From assembly GCF_001589285.1 (NCBI RefSeq), contig NZ_JEMA01000473.1, positions 1-32,737 on the forward strand: a stretch of DNA of 32,737 nucleotides. The letters are read 5' to 3'. The notes beneath the pieces are model-generated. The model searched no databases and was not told where the DNA came from. It saw only the letters and a program-made list of their open reading frames with translations. Position numbers and translations under genes: made by a program. How positions within the stretch are numbered: the first letter of the stretch is position 1; every line of letters begins with the position of its first letter. The DNA comes from Sorangium cellulosum (GTDB lineage: Bacteria > Myxococcota_A > Polyangia > Polyangiales > Polyangiaceae). This document shows positions 7,189 to 14,834 of the stretch, piece by piece.

Positions 7189-7789
7189 CTCCGCCGTGCA
7201 GCGCCCGGTAGAGCCACGCCTTCGCGAACCGCCACTCGCGCTCGACCGTGCGCGTCGTCACGCCGGAGAGCTCGGCGATCTCGTCCTCGGTCAGGCCCGC
7301 GAAATAGCGCAGCATCACGATCTCGGCCTTGCGCGGGTGCTCCTGGCCCAGCTTGCGCAGGGCCTCGTCGAGGGCGATGAGGTCCTCGAAGGGGAGGTCG
7401 ATCGCGAGGGGCAGCGCGTCGAGGGCGTCCTCGGAAGCGCGCTCCTGGTCGCCGCCTCGCTTCTGAGCGGCCTTGCGGCGCGCGTGATCGACGAGGAGGT
7501 CGCGCATGGCCTGGGAGGCGGCGCCGAAGAAATGGGCGCGGCTCTGGAAGCGGGCCTCGCCTTCGCGGAAGAGCTTCTCGTAGGCCTCGTGGACGAGCGC
7601 GGTGGGGCCGAGCGTCTGCCCGGCACGAAGGTGGCGGACGCGGGCCAGGGCGATGATCTTGAGCTCGGCGTAGACGGCGTGGAGCAGGGCGTCCGCGGCA
7701 TCCTTCTGGCCCTCCTGCGCCGCGTGGAGGAGGACCGTGATGCCCTCGCCGGCGCTCGGCCGGGGTGCGCGTCGATCGCTCGCGTTCAT
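7172..7789 (-). CDS. ECF RNA polymerase sigma factor
   Basis: This 205-residue protein matches the ECF sigma-70 subfamily recognised by TIGR02999. Region 2 includes ELKIIALARVRHLRAGQTL and LVHEAYEKLF, and FFGAASQAMRDLLVDHARR is a hallmark of this subfamily. Region 4 contains KAEIVMLRYFAGLTEDEIAEL and the helix-turn-helix GVTTRTVEREWRFAKAWL. There is no anti-sigma factor next to it. Instead it overlaps a Ser/Thr kinase gene by 17 bases, a pairing known from planctomycetes and myxobacteria where phosphorylation is thought to replace anti-sigma control. The gene is divergent from the histidine kinase at 8010, with about 220 bases between them for promoters. Confidence 0.93.
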   Translation of the reverse strand: MNASDRRAPRPSAGEGITVLLHAAQEGQKDAADALLHAVYAELKIIALARVRHLRAGQTLGPTALVHEAYEKLFREGEARFQSRAHFFGAASQAMRDLLVDHARRKAAQKRGGDQERASEDALDALPLAIDLPFEDLIALDEALRKLGQEHPRKAEIVMLRYFAGLTEDEIAELSGVTTRTVEREWRFAKAWLYRALHGGDEPAP

Positions 7790-8009
7790 GGGGGTGCGCC
7801 TCGCTCAGGCCGGAGCGTACACCAAACGGCCGGGCGGAGGAGCCCGACGGCGCGCCGCGCCGCGGCGGCCCGGAGCGGGACGCTCGGGCGCCTGCACGCC
7901 TCGTCCGGTGTTCTCCCGGGTGGCATATCAGGGTGCACCGCGATGGCGGGCTGCGCTTCGCCGCACGATGAAGCGCGCCTGCATCGCAGCGAAAACCAAG
8001 GGGGCTCAT

Positions 8010-9158
8010 GTGGCCCAGCCATTGTCGCGCGTCACGCTCCTGCTGCGTGAACGGAAGGACGAGCTCCTACGTGAGTGGACATCCCGCCTGCGGAAGGATC
8101 CGAAGATCCCCCAGGCCTGCGAGCTCGACGACGAGGATCTGAGAGACTACACCCCGAAACTCCTCGACGACCTCATCGATTCGCTCACGCAGCGCGCACA
8201 ACCAGGCACGCCGGGCGGAGCAAGCGGCCAGGAAATCGGCAGCTCGGAGTCCGCCAAGCTGCACGCCTCTCATCGACTCGCCCAGCGCTACACCCTCGCG
8301 GAGGAGCTGCGCGAGCTCGGTGCCCTTCGCGCCGCGATCGTCGACCTGTGCGAGCGAGAGAGGGTGCCCCTCGGCGGCGAGGAGGCCCAGCTCGTGCACT
8401 CGGCGCTCGACGAGGCGATGGTCACCGCGGCCGTCGAGATGGAGCGGGCGAGCTCCGCGGAGCTCCGCCGTGACGTCGTGCTCCGCGAGCTGTTCATTGC
8501 GATCCTCGGGCACGACCTGCGCAACCCGCTCTCCGCCATCCGGTTCGCCGCCGCCTCCCTGCTCAAGCGCGAGGACGTCGCGGGCGTCGTGGCACGACTC
8601 GTCCAGCGGATCGCGGCGAGCAACGAGAGGGCCCTGCGGATGGTCGAGGAGATGCTCGACCTGACGCGCATCCGCTGCCACGACGGCCTTCCGCTCGAAC
8701 CGAAGCCGGTCGATGTCCACGCGATCTGCCGGCAAGTGATCATGGAATTCGAGTCCTCCCACCCGGAATATACCATCCGCCTCGACGCCCAGGGCGACGG
8801 GCACGGCGTGTGGGATCCGGGCCGGATCGGGCAGCTCATGTCGAACCTGATCGGCAACGCTGTCGACTACAGCCCCCCGGAGGAGCCGGTGCAGGTGAAG
8901 CTGCACGGGCAGGAGAGGATCGTCGTGCTCGAGGTGAACAATCGTGGGATCCCGATCCCGCCCGATCTGCTGCCCGTGATCTTCGATCCGTTTCGTCGGG
9001 GCGAGCAGCAGCACGAGGACCTGCGACGATCGAAGGGGCTCGGGCTGGGGCTCTTCATCGCCAAGGCGATCGCCTGCGCTCACGGAGGCTCCATCCACGT
9101 CACGAGCGCGCTGGACGAAGGCACCACGCTCCGCGTCGTGCTCCCTCGTTCGTCGTAG
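8010..9158 (+). CDS. Soluble sensor histidine kinase
   Basis: The GTG at 8010 is preceded by AAGGGGG with a 5-base gap, so I prefer it to the upstream in-frame ATG at 7968. The 382-residue product has an N-terminal helical domain (VTLLLRERKDELLREWTSRL onward), like RsbR-type sensor domains. The H-box is LGHDLRNPLSAI with phospho-acceptor His168. The catalytic domain has an N-box (QLMSNLIGNAVDYS), an F-box (VIFDPFRRG) and a G2 box (GLGLGLFIAKAIA). The G1 region reads VNNRGIPIPP rather than the usual D-x-G-x-G, a substitution that occurs in related kinases. No membrane segment and no adjacent response regulator are visible, so it is a cytoplasmic orphan kinase with an unknown signal. Confidence 0.92.
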   Translation: MAQPLSRVTLLLRERKDELLREWTSRLRKDPKIPQACELDDEDLRDYTPKLLDDLIDSLTQRAQPGTPGGASGQEIGSSESAKLHASHRLAQRYTLAEELRELGALRAAIVDLCERERVPLGGEEAQLVHSALDEAMVTAAVEMERASSAELRRDVVLRELFIAILGHDLRNPLSAIRFAAASLLKREDVAGVVARLVQRIAASNERALRMVEEMLDLTRIRCHDGLPLEPKPVDVHAICRQVIMEFESSHPEYTIRLDAQGDGHGVWDPGRIGQLMSNLIGNAVDYSPPEEPVQVKLHGQERIVVLEVNNRGIPIPPDLLPVIFDPFRRGEQQHEDLRRSKGLGLGLFIAKAIACAHGGSIHVTSALDEGTTLRVVLPRSS

Positions 9159-9179
9159 CGCGGTCCGCTCAGGCAAGGT

Positions 9180-9227
9180 GCCGCCGGATCGAGGACCCGG
9201 CGGCCCGGCGCAGCGTGACCGTCACGC
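9180..9227. terminator. GC-rich hairpins between convergent genes
   Basis: GCCGCCGG (9180-9187) pairs with CCGGCGGC (9197-9204), and just after it GCGTGAC-C-GTCACGC forms a second perfect palindrome (9213-9227) that covers the stop codon of the DUF6817 gene. There is no U-tract. The position, between the convergent histidine kinase and RiPP operon, suggests transcription stopping or mRNA-end protection. Confidence 0.45.
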
Positions 9228-9782
9228 GTGCTGATGCTGGCTCGCCTGCTCGCCGAGGACGGACTGGCAGTGCGCCCAGGCGCCGTCGCTGAGCAGCGGG
9301 CGCGTGCGGCTGAACAGCTCGAACAGCTCGGCGCCGTACATGGCGCGGAAGCCGGGGTTGTGGCTGGCGATGTCGACCTCGTTGGCGGCGGTGATCTCCA
9401 TGAGGCCGCGGAGCCGATCGTCGCGGGGGGTCTTGACCTCGCTGGTGAAGCGATCACGCCACTGCTCCGACGGATCCATGAGCCGCGGATAGGTGTACTC
9501 GCGATCGCACGCGCCGTAGAAGTAGACGAGCTCCTCCGCGTAAGCGCCGATGATCGAGGCCACGCGCGGGCGCTCGTCGAGCGAGAGCATCGTGTAGAAC
9601 GGATCGGGCGAGCCGTCGGGCGCGAAGAGCGCATGCAGGAGCCCCGCCTCGCGGATCTCGTCGCTCGCGCCCCACTTCCGCAGCATCTGCTCGACCCGGA
9701 GGAGGTGGGCCAGCAGCGTCCCTCCCGGGTGCTTGACCGTTCCTGCTCCGAGGGACACCAGCAATGCGACGCTCTGTTCCAT
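9222..9782 (-). CDS. DUF6817-like (HD-related) protein, last gene of the pentapeptide RiPP operon
   Basis: This 186-residue protein has GTVKHPGGTLLAHLLRVEQ near the start, then AGLLHALFAPDG and IGAYAEELVYFYGACDR. The pattern of conserved His residues and helices resembles the DUF6817 family, which looks like a divergent HD-type metal domain. No biochemical role is established to my knowledge. A hydrolase or metal-binding maturation role is possible but inferred. The ATG at 9782 has GGAGGG six bases upstream. The gene follows the second P450 after 52 bases on the same strand and ends the gene run that starts with the MKYCW peptide, so it may act in the maturation, release or resistance of that product. 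Confidence 0.7.
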   Translation of the reverse strand: MEQSVALLVSLGAGTVKHPGGTLLAHLLRVEQMLRKWGASDEIREAGLLHALFAPDGSPDPFYTMLSLDERPRVASIIGAYAEELVYFYGACDREYTYPRLMDPSEQWRDRFTSEVKTPRDDRLRGLMEITAANEVDIASHNPGFRAMYGAELFELFSRTRPLLSDGAWAHCQSVLGEQASQHQHA

Positions 9783-9834
9783 GATCAACCCTCCAGACAA
9801 TGTCGATGCATCTCGATGATGAAATCCGGGCCTG

Positions 9835-11040
9835 TCACCACGCGACGGGCAGCCGGTACAGGCCAAAGGTGCGGCGGTCGTACTTGAACGGCAGCGCCTC
9901 GACATCGCCGACGATCCGCAGCGCCGGCAGCCGCTCGAACAACGTGCGGTAGCCGATCTCGAGCTCCGCGCGCGCCAGGTTCTGCCCGAGGCACCGGTGA
10001 ATGCCATACCCGAACGCGAGGTGGTGGCGCGCGCTCCGGTGGATGTCGAAGTCGTCGGGGCTCGCGAACGCCCGCTCGTCGCGGTTGGCGGACGCGCCGA
10101 GCACGAAGAGGCCCTCGCCGGCGCGCACGCGCTGGCCGCCGATCTCGATGTCCTCGAGGGCCACCCGATCGAACGCAACCCAGTCCACGATGGAGTGGTA
10201 CCGCAGGAGCTCCTCCACCGCGTCGGGCCACAGCGCGGGCCGGGCGCGCAGCTCGGCGAGCGCCCCTGGGTTCTGGAGGAGCGTGAACACCCCGAGCGAG
10301 AGCATGTTCGCCGTCGTCTCATGCCCGGCCACGAGCAGGAGGAACACCACGCCCACCAGCGCGTCGTGCGACAGCTCGCCTGTCGCGCGCCGCTCCGTGG
10401 CCAGGCGGCCAATCAGGTCGTCGCCGGGGCTGGCCTCGGCCGCCGTGACCAGATCATCGAGGTAGCCCCAGAGCTCCGTGCGCGCGCGGATCGCCTCCTC
10501 CGTGCTGAAGAAGCCGGCGATCATCCGGTTCGTACGCGACTGGAAGACCTCGCGATCCTTGTACGGCACGCCGAGCAACTGGCAGATGACCAGGGTCGCG
10601 ATCGGGAAGGCAAACGACTCCACCAGATCGGCCTCGCGGCCCCGCGATATCGCGTCGATGCGCTCGTTCACCACGTCCTGAATGAACGAGCCCAGCTCGC
10701 GGATGCGCCGCGCGCTGAACTCGCCCGCCAGCATGCGCCGGTAGACGTCGTGCTCGGGCGGGTCCATGTCGATGAACTGCCCCGCCTGCTCCTGCGCCGT
10801 CCCCGCCATCGCCGCGAACGGATGCCCCGGCCGCGTCGGATCGGTGCTGATGCGACGATCGGTGAGCACGTCGCGCGCCTCGGAGTGCCGCGTCACGACC
10901 CAGATCGGCGGTCCATCGCGGAACGACACGCGCACGAGCGGCGCCTTGTCGCGCAGGGATCCGTACTCCGGCGGCGGCGCGTACGGGCAGCGCCGCGGCA
11001 TGGGGAAAGCCGGGAGGTCCTCTTCTTTGATGCGATTCAT
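9835..11040 (-). CDS. Cytochrome P450 (second P450 of the pentapeptide locus)
   Basis: This 401-residue bacterial class I P450 has all the standard motifs: I-helix AGHETTAN with the oxygen-activating acid-alcohol pair, K-helix EELLRY (ExxR), and the heme-ligand loop FGYGIHRCLGQNLARAE with its Cys thiolate. The N-terminal part (RVSFRDGPPIWVVTRHSEARDVL, FIDMDPPEHDVYRRML) is also typical. It would need a ferredoxin and reductase encoded elsewhere. The ATG at 11040 has GGGAG seven bases upstream. An alternative in-frame ATG at 11076 overlaps the stop of the MFS gene as TGATG and would add 12 residues. In this operon it may carry out a second oxidation or cross-link on the MKYCW-derived peptide; that role is inferred. 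Confidence 0.93.
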   Translation of the reverse strand: MNRIKEEDLPAFPMPRRCPYAPPPEYGSLRDKAPLVRVSFRDGPPIWVVTRHSEARDVLTDRRISTDPTRPGHPFAAMAGTAQEQAGQFIDMDPPEHDVYRRMLAGEFSARRIRELGSFIQDVVNERIDAISRGREADLVESFAFPIATLVICQLLGVPYKDREVFQSRTNRMIAGFFSTEEAIRARTELWGYLDDLVTAAEASPGDDLIGRLATERRATGELSHDALVGVVFLLLVAGHETTANMLSLGVFTLLQNPGALAELRARPALWPDAVEELLRYHSIVDWVAFDRVALEDIEIGGQRVRAGEGLFVLGASANRDERAFASPDDFDIHRSARHHLAFGYGIHRCLGQNLARAELEIGYRTLFERLPALRIVGDVEALPFKYDRRTFGLYRLPVAW

Positions 11041-11075
11041 TGTGTGGCTCCCTGGAATCGAACGGTGAGCGCTCA

Positions 11076-12338
11076 TCAGGCGGGCTCCATCGACGCGCTG
11101 GGCAGGTCGCGCATGCGGACCAGCGGGGAGAGGAGCAGCGGCAAGAGGGAGAGCAGCAGGCCGCCGATCCCCATCCACAGCGCCGCGCGCACGCCGTACC
11201 GCTCGCCGAGCGCGCCACCGAGGAGCGAGCCGAGCGGCATGGTGCCCCAGACCAGGAATCGCATGGTCGCGTTCATCCGGCCGAGCAGGCGCTCGGGCGT
11301 GATCGCCTGACGAAAGCTGATCTGCGAGACGTTGTAGACCACGATGCCGATCGCCTCCACGAACGTGCCGGCGACGAAGAACGCGAGCCCGGCGCCCGGC
11401 CCGGTGAACGGGACGAGCAGCGCGAACGGCTGAAACAGGAGCGGACCGAGCCAGATGATCCGCGCCGAGCCGATGCGCCGGGTCAGCGGCCCGACAACGG
11501 CCCCACCGACGAGCCCGCCGAGCGCCCCCGCCGCCAGGAGCACCCCGTAGACCTCGGGCGAGAGGCCCAGCTCCCGGAGCAGGAACAGCGCCTGTACGGC
11601 CAGCGCGGCCGAGAAGGCCATGTTGGCGAGCGCCGACCGCAGCGCGATCATGCGCAGGATCGGGTGGCCGAGCACGAAGCGAACGCCCTCGCGGATCTCG
11701 TGGAGGAGGCCCCGGGCGCGGGCGCGCTGCGGCGCCGGCTCGTCGGCGTCGATGCGGCCGAGCAGCAGCGCCGAGCAGACGAAGCTCACCGCGTCGGCCA
11801 CGATCGCGACGGGCGCCGAGAGCAGGTTGACAAGCCAGCCTCCGACGCTCGGCCCCGCGACCTGCGCGCCGGAGTTGACGATCTCCAGCTTGCCATTGCC
11901 GTCCACGAGCCGATCCCGGTCGACCAGCGTGGGGACGTAGCTCTGGTAGGCCACATCGAAGAACACCCGGGCGACGCTCACGCCGAGGGCCACCACGTAG
12001 AGCTGCAGCAAGCTGAGCTTGCCGAGCCACCACGCGACAGGGATCGAGCCGAGCAGGGCGGCGCGGACCAGATCGGTGTGGATGAGGATCGAGCGCCGGC
12101 GCATCCGGTCCACCCACACCCCCGCAGGAAGCCCGATGAGCGCGAACGCCGACGTCTGCGCGGCGAACAGGAGGCCGACCTGGAACGGCCCGGCGTCGAG
12201 CGCCAGGATGGCCACGAGCGGCAGCGCCACCAGCGTGATCTGGGTGCCGACCTGGCTGATGGTGTCGGCGCCGAAGAGCAGCATGAAATTGCGATGGCGG
12301 AGCAGGCTCGGCGCCGCGATCGTGGCCGCCTCTGTCAC
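11076..12338 (-). CDS. MFS exporter (DHA-type), probable product efflux
   Basis: This 420-residue membrane protein has about 12 hydrophobic helices. The family motif between helices 2 and 3 reads GLPAGVWVDRMRRRSILI, and the related mid-protein loop reads GPLTRRIGSARIIWLGPLL. These are typical of Major Facilitator drug/proton antiporters of the enterobactin-exporter type (EntS/MFS_3). The GTG start overlaps the stop of the hydroxylase gene as GTGA, so the genes are translationally coupled. In this operon the most likely job is export of the mature peptide and self-protection. Confidence 0.9.
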   Translation of the reverse strand: MTEAATIAAPSLLRHRNFMLLFGADTISQVGTQITLVALPLVAILALDAGPFQVGLLFAAQTSAFALIGLPAGVWVDRMRRRSILIHTDLVRAALLGSIPVAWWLGKLSLLQLYVVALGVSVARVFFDVAYQSYVPTLVDRDRLVDGNGKLEIVNSGAQVAGPSVGGWLVNLLSAPVAIVADAVSFVCSALLLGRIDADEPAPQRARARGLLHEIREGVRFVLGHPILRMIALRSALANMAFSAALAVQALFLLRELGLSPEVYGVLLAAGALGGLVGGAVVGPLTRRIGSARIIWLGPLLFQPFALLVPFTGPGAGLAFFVAGTFVEAIGIVVYNVSQISFRQAITPERLLGRMNATMRFLVWGTMPLGSLLGGALGERYGVRAALWMGIGGLLLSLLPLLLSPLVRMRDLPSASMEPA

Positions 12339-13396
12339 GAGAGCCTCGCGCGCTCCGCGGGCAGATCGAGCACCCGGGTCTGGTCCCCCACGCGCGAGCG
12401 CAGCGTCACGATCGGCGCCCGGGTCGGGTCGAGCGTGACTTGCACGGTCCGCTCGAGGGTCCATCCGGCGAAGCGGAACTCGCCCTCTCCGACGTGCACG
12501 AGCGAGAACGCAGGCTCGCCGTCGATCACGAGGACGAGCCGGTCGCCACGAATGTCGATCGCGGCCCGCCGCGTGCGCGGCGCCGTGAGGAACGCGCCGT
12601 CCGGCTCCTCGAAGGAGTGGAACGAGCTGGGCATCTGGAAGCTGCACCGGCACGCGTCGCGCTCGGCGAGGGAGAGCCGCACGGCCGGCGCCGCGAACAG
12701 CGTGCTCGCCGCGACCGCGGGCGACCGGAACTCCGCAGGGAAGAGCTGCAGCAGCTCCGGCGTGGGGTGGCAGTCGATCACCAGGTGAATCCGCGTCACC
12801 GGATCGCTGTTGCGCACGATGTGCGGACGGGTGAAGTCGGCATACCAGACCTCACCCGGCTGCCAGCGGTGGGTCTCCTCCTGGATGGTGAGGATCGCTC
12901 CGGGGGTCGTGACGATCGGGACGTGCAGCCGGACGATCCCCCACGGCAGGCTGTGCTTCGTGTCGTTGTGCACCGGGCTCGCCGCGCCCGGCCCCAGCGA
13001 CTGCAGCCGCACGCAGCGCAGCGGCGCCGGGATACGCGCCAGCACCTCGGCCAGATACGGCGCCTCGCGCAGCCACGGCGTGTCGGCGAACTCCTCGAGC
13101 GACGGGCCGCCTGGGTCGGTCCGGTCCGGATCGCCGCCGATGCTGCGCAACGGCAGCTTGCGCCAGTCGACGTCGGCGCCGCGGCTCACGCCCTCGCCGG
13201 TGAGGATCGTCGGCTTGGACCACTCCCTTTCGCGCAGCGCGCTCACGTCGGCCAGCATCCGCTCGACGTCGAAGCCGAGCGAGAGGCGCGCTGTCGCGGG
13301 CAACCTCGCGAGGATGGGCGCCAGCGGCCAGGGGTCGAGATCGCCCGTGCTCTGGTCGGGCGGCAGCGTGTTCATGGGGGCAGCGCTCGTCATCAT
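12335..13396 (-). CDS. Aspartyl/asparaginyl beta-hydroxylase-family Fe(II)/2-oxoglutarate oxygenase
   Basis: The protein has 353 residues. The catalytic double-stranded beta-helix spans about residues 115-210. Metal ligands can be read as His143 and Asp145 (PVHNDTKH) and His192 (TRPHIVRN), with Arg202 (TRIHLVIDCHPTPEL) placed to bind 2-oxoglutarate. The family member AspH has Gly in place of the Asp, so an intact H-x-D...H triad is notable. About 135 residues follow the catalytic fold (LVLVIDGEPAFSLVHVGEGEF), a beta-rich region I do not recognise. The first of two adjacent ATGs overlaps the stop of the P450 as ATGA. It may hydroxylate a side chain of the pentapeptide or its product. The substrate is inferred from operon context only. 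Confidence 0.87.
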   Translation of the reverse strand: MMTSAAPMNTLPPDQSTGDLDPWPLAPILARLPATARLSLGFDVERMLADVSALREREWSKPTILTGEGVSRGADVDWRKLPLRSIGGDPDRTDPGGPSLEEFADTPWLREAPYLAEVLARIPAPLRCVRLQSLGPGAASPVHNDTKHSLPWGIVRLHVPIVTTPGAILTIQEETHRWQPGEVWYADFTRPHIVRNSDPVTRIHLVIDCHPTPELLQLFPAEFRSPAVAASTLFAAPAVRLSLAERDACRCSFQMPSSFHSFEEPDGAFLTAPRTRRAAIDIRGDRLVLVIDGEPAFSLVHVGEGEFRFAGWTLERTVQVTLDPTRAPIVTLRSRVGDQTRVLDLPAERARLS

Positions 13397-14565
13397 GCGG
13401 CCTGGAGGGTGAGGGGTAGACGATCGGGATAACGAACCGTGGCGCGGCGCTGCCGGCGCACGGGCCCCGCGAGGCGCAGCGGCGCGCGCAGCCGGAGCAT
13501 GCTGCCGAGGAGCGCCTGCAGGACGATCCGCGCGAGCTGGGTCCCGGTGCAGGCGTGCGGCCCCCGGCCGAAGGCGAGGTGTCGATTCGGCCGGCGGTCC
13601 AGCATGAGCTCGTCGGGCGCGGCGAACTGCTCGGGATCGCGGTTGGCCGCGCCGAACAGGAGGAGCACGACCTGGCCGCGCTCGATGCGCGTCTCGTCGA
13701 TCGTGGTCGCCTCGAGGCAAATACGGCTCGTGCCCTGGATGGGCCCGTCGTAGCGCATGAGCTCGTCGACGCCTGTCTCGAGCAGGCGATTGTCGCGCAG
13801 ACGATCGAGCGCGTCGGGGTGCTGGAACATCGCCAGGACCATGTTGGACGCCGCGGACACCGTCGTGCTGAAGCCGGCCAGGAACATCACCCGCGCCGTG
13901 CTCCACACCGCGGCCTCCGGGACGCCGGCGCCGTGCCGCTCGTCGAGGACCTGGGCGAGCAACCCGGGCCTCAGCCCGTCGCCGACCCACGACTTCATGA
14001 GCTCGTTCATCTGCCCCCGGGCCGCCAGCGCCGGGCCGATCGCCTCGGGGACGAGCGCCGCGTCCATGGCGCGCTCGACGGCGTCCGACAGCGCCACGAT
14101 CGACGCGATCGCGGGCGGCTCGACGCCGAGCAGCCGGGACATCGCGGTGAGCGCGATGGGGCGCGCGACGTCGGCGGTGAAGTCGAACGACGGCGCGTCG
14201 GCGAGGCGCGCGAAGGCCGCTGTCGCTTCCGCGGCGACGAGCTCGCCGAGCCCGGAGATCGCCTGTTCGCGCAGCGCATTGGCGAACAGATCGCGGATCG
14301 GCGTGTGCTCGGGCGGGTCGAGCCCCTGCAAGCTGGGGTGCTCCGCGCTGGGGGGCGCCTCGTGACCGGCGCGCCGCGCGTCGCTGGCGAACCTGGCCGG
14401 ATCGCGCAGCACGGCGATGCAGTCGCGGTAGCGAGTCAGGACCCAGGAGTCGAGTCGATCGTGCCATAGCACCGGGCACGACGCGCGCAGGCGCGCGTAG
14501 ATCGGGTATGGATCTGCGACGGCTTCGGGAGACAGCGGATCATAGTCGATCGGGCTGCGGGGCAT
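13393..14565 (-). CDS. Cytochrome P450, candidate biarylitide-type peptide cross-linking enzyme
   Basis: This is the first long gene after the MKYCW peptide gene, the same order as precursor and P450 in biarylitide loci (bytA-bytO). The 390-residue product has ELMRY (ExxR) and FGRGPHACTGTQLAR with heme-ligand Cys339. The I-helix reads LAGFSTTVSAAS: Ser233 replaces the usual Asp/Glu before the conserved Thr, which should change proton delivery during oxygen activation. I chose the ATG at 14565, which has AGAGGA six bases upstream, over the ATG at 14580. The predicted reaction is an oxidative ring closure between Tyr3 and Trp5 (or Cys4) of the pentapeptide. This is inferred from gene order and precedent. 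Confidence 0.9.
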   Translation of the reverse strand: MPRSPIDYDPLSPEAVADPYPIYARLRASCPVLWHDRLDSWVLTRYRDCIAVLRDPARFASDARRAGHEAPPSAEHPSLQGLDPPEHTPIRDLFANALREQAISGLGELVAAEATAAFARLADAPSFDFTADVARPIALTAMSRLLGVEPPAIASIVALSDAVERAMDAALVPEAIGPALAARGQMNELMKSWVGDGLRPGLLAQVLDERHGAGVPEAAVWSTARVMFLAGFSTTVSAASNMVLAMFQHPDALDRLRDNRLLETGVDELMRYDGPIQGTSRICLEATTIDETRIERGQVVLLLFGAANRDPEQFAAPDELMLDRRPNRHLAFGRGPHACTGTQLARIVLQALLGSMLRLRAPLRLAGPVRRQRRATVRYPDRLPLTLQAA

Positions 14566-14601
14566 CGGGTCCTCTCGCATCGGTTGCTCTCATCAAAGAG
14601 C

Positions 14602-14636
14602 GAGGGGGCCAAGCCGGGATGCGACTTGGCCCCCTC
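14602..14636 (-). promoter_or_regulatory. 12-bp perfect hairpin between peptide gene and P450
   Basis: GAGGGGGCCAAG (14602-14613) and CTTGGCCCCCTC (14625-14636) pair perfectly around an 11-base loop. It begins 14 bases after the pentapeptide stop codon and ends 36 bases before the P450 start. Only a short CTTTG follows in the direction of transcription, so it should act as a leaky terminator or RNA 3'-end stabiliser. That would give far more peptide mRNA than enzyme mRNA, a common RiPP arrangement. Confidence 0.8.
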
Positions 14637-14650
14637 TGGTGGCCTGTAGA

Positions 14651-14668
14651 TTACCAGCAGTACTTCAT
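14651..14668 (-). CDS. Six-codon gene for pentapeptide MKYCW, putative minimal RiPP precursor
   Basis: On the minus strand, ATG AAG TAC TGC TGG TAA encodes Met-Lys-Tyr-Cys-Trp. It follows a perfect AAGGAGG ribosome binding site (14674-14680) with a 5-base spacer, which is the best translation start in the window together with that of the repeat peptide at 20094. A hairpin and a cytochrome P450 gene follow directly. Known biarylitide precursors are pentapeptides such as MRYYH and MRYLH, in which a P450 joins Tyr3 to the aromatic residue 5. Here the Met-basic-Tyr-X-aromatic pattern is kept, but residue 5 is Trp and residue 4 is Cys. No other reading of this spot makes a credible gene. The cross-link chemistry is inferred; the open frame, ribosome binding site and neighbours are seen directly. 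Confidence 0.85.
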   Translation of the reverse strand: MKYCW

Positions 14669-14712
14669 GGGGCCCTCCTTTTTGCGAGGTGTCGCAAGCA
14701 AGAACGGAGTCG

Positions 14713-14741
14713 AAGGTAAGCGGCAGCAGGTCAGTCGTCAA
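14713..14741 (-). promoter_or_regulatory. Candidate sigma-70-like promoter for the pentapeptide operon
   Basis: On the minus strand, a -35 box TTGACG (14736-14741) is followed after 17 bases by TACCTT (14713-14718) as a weak -10 box. Transcription would start near 14706, giving a leader of about 38 bases before the pentapeptide ATG. The -35 box is the same as in the promoter of the repeat-peptide operon at 20240. The poor -10 match hints at activator dependence. Confidence 0.45.
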
Positions 14742-14819
14742 AGACAATCGCCATGTCGAACGACGGCATCGCAGCATCTCGACGATCGGGTGTGAGCCAC
14801 GTCGACATACGTGCGCTCC

Positions 14820-14834
14820 CATAATCAAATTATG
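14820..14834. promoter_or_regulatory. AT-rich palindrome, possible operator
   Basis: CATAAT-CAA-ATTATG is a perfect inverted repeat with 6-base arms, about 80 bases upstream of the candidate pentapeptide promoter. Such an AT-rich palindrome is striking in DNA of this GC content and could bind a dimeric regulator. Alternatively, the CATAAT arm could be a -10 box, but no good -35 box is placed for it. Confidence 0.4.

Noticed and set aside
14436..14828. 130-residue minus-strand frame that spans the MKYCW region
   Set aside because: It is in a different frame from MKYCW, runs through the promoter, the hairpin and the P450 start, and has no ribosome binding site or family features.
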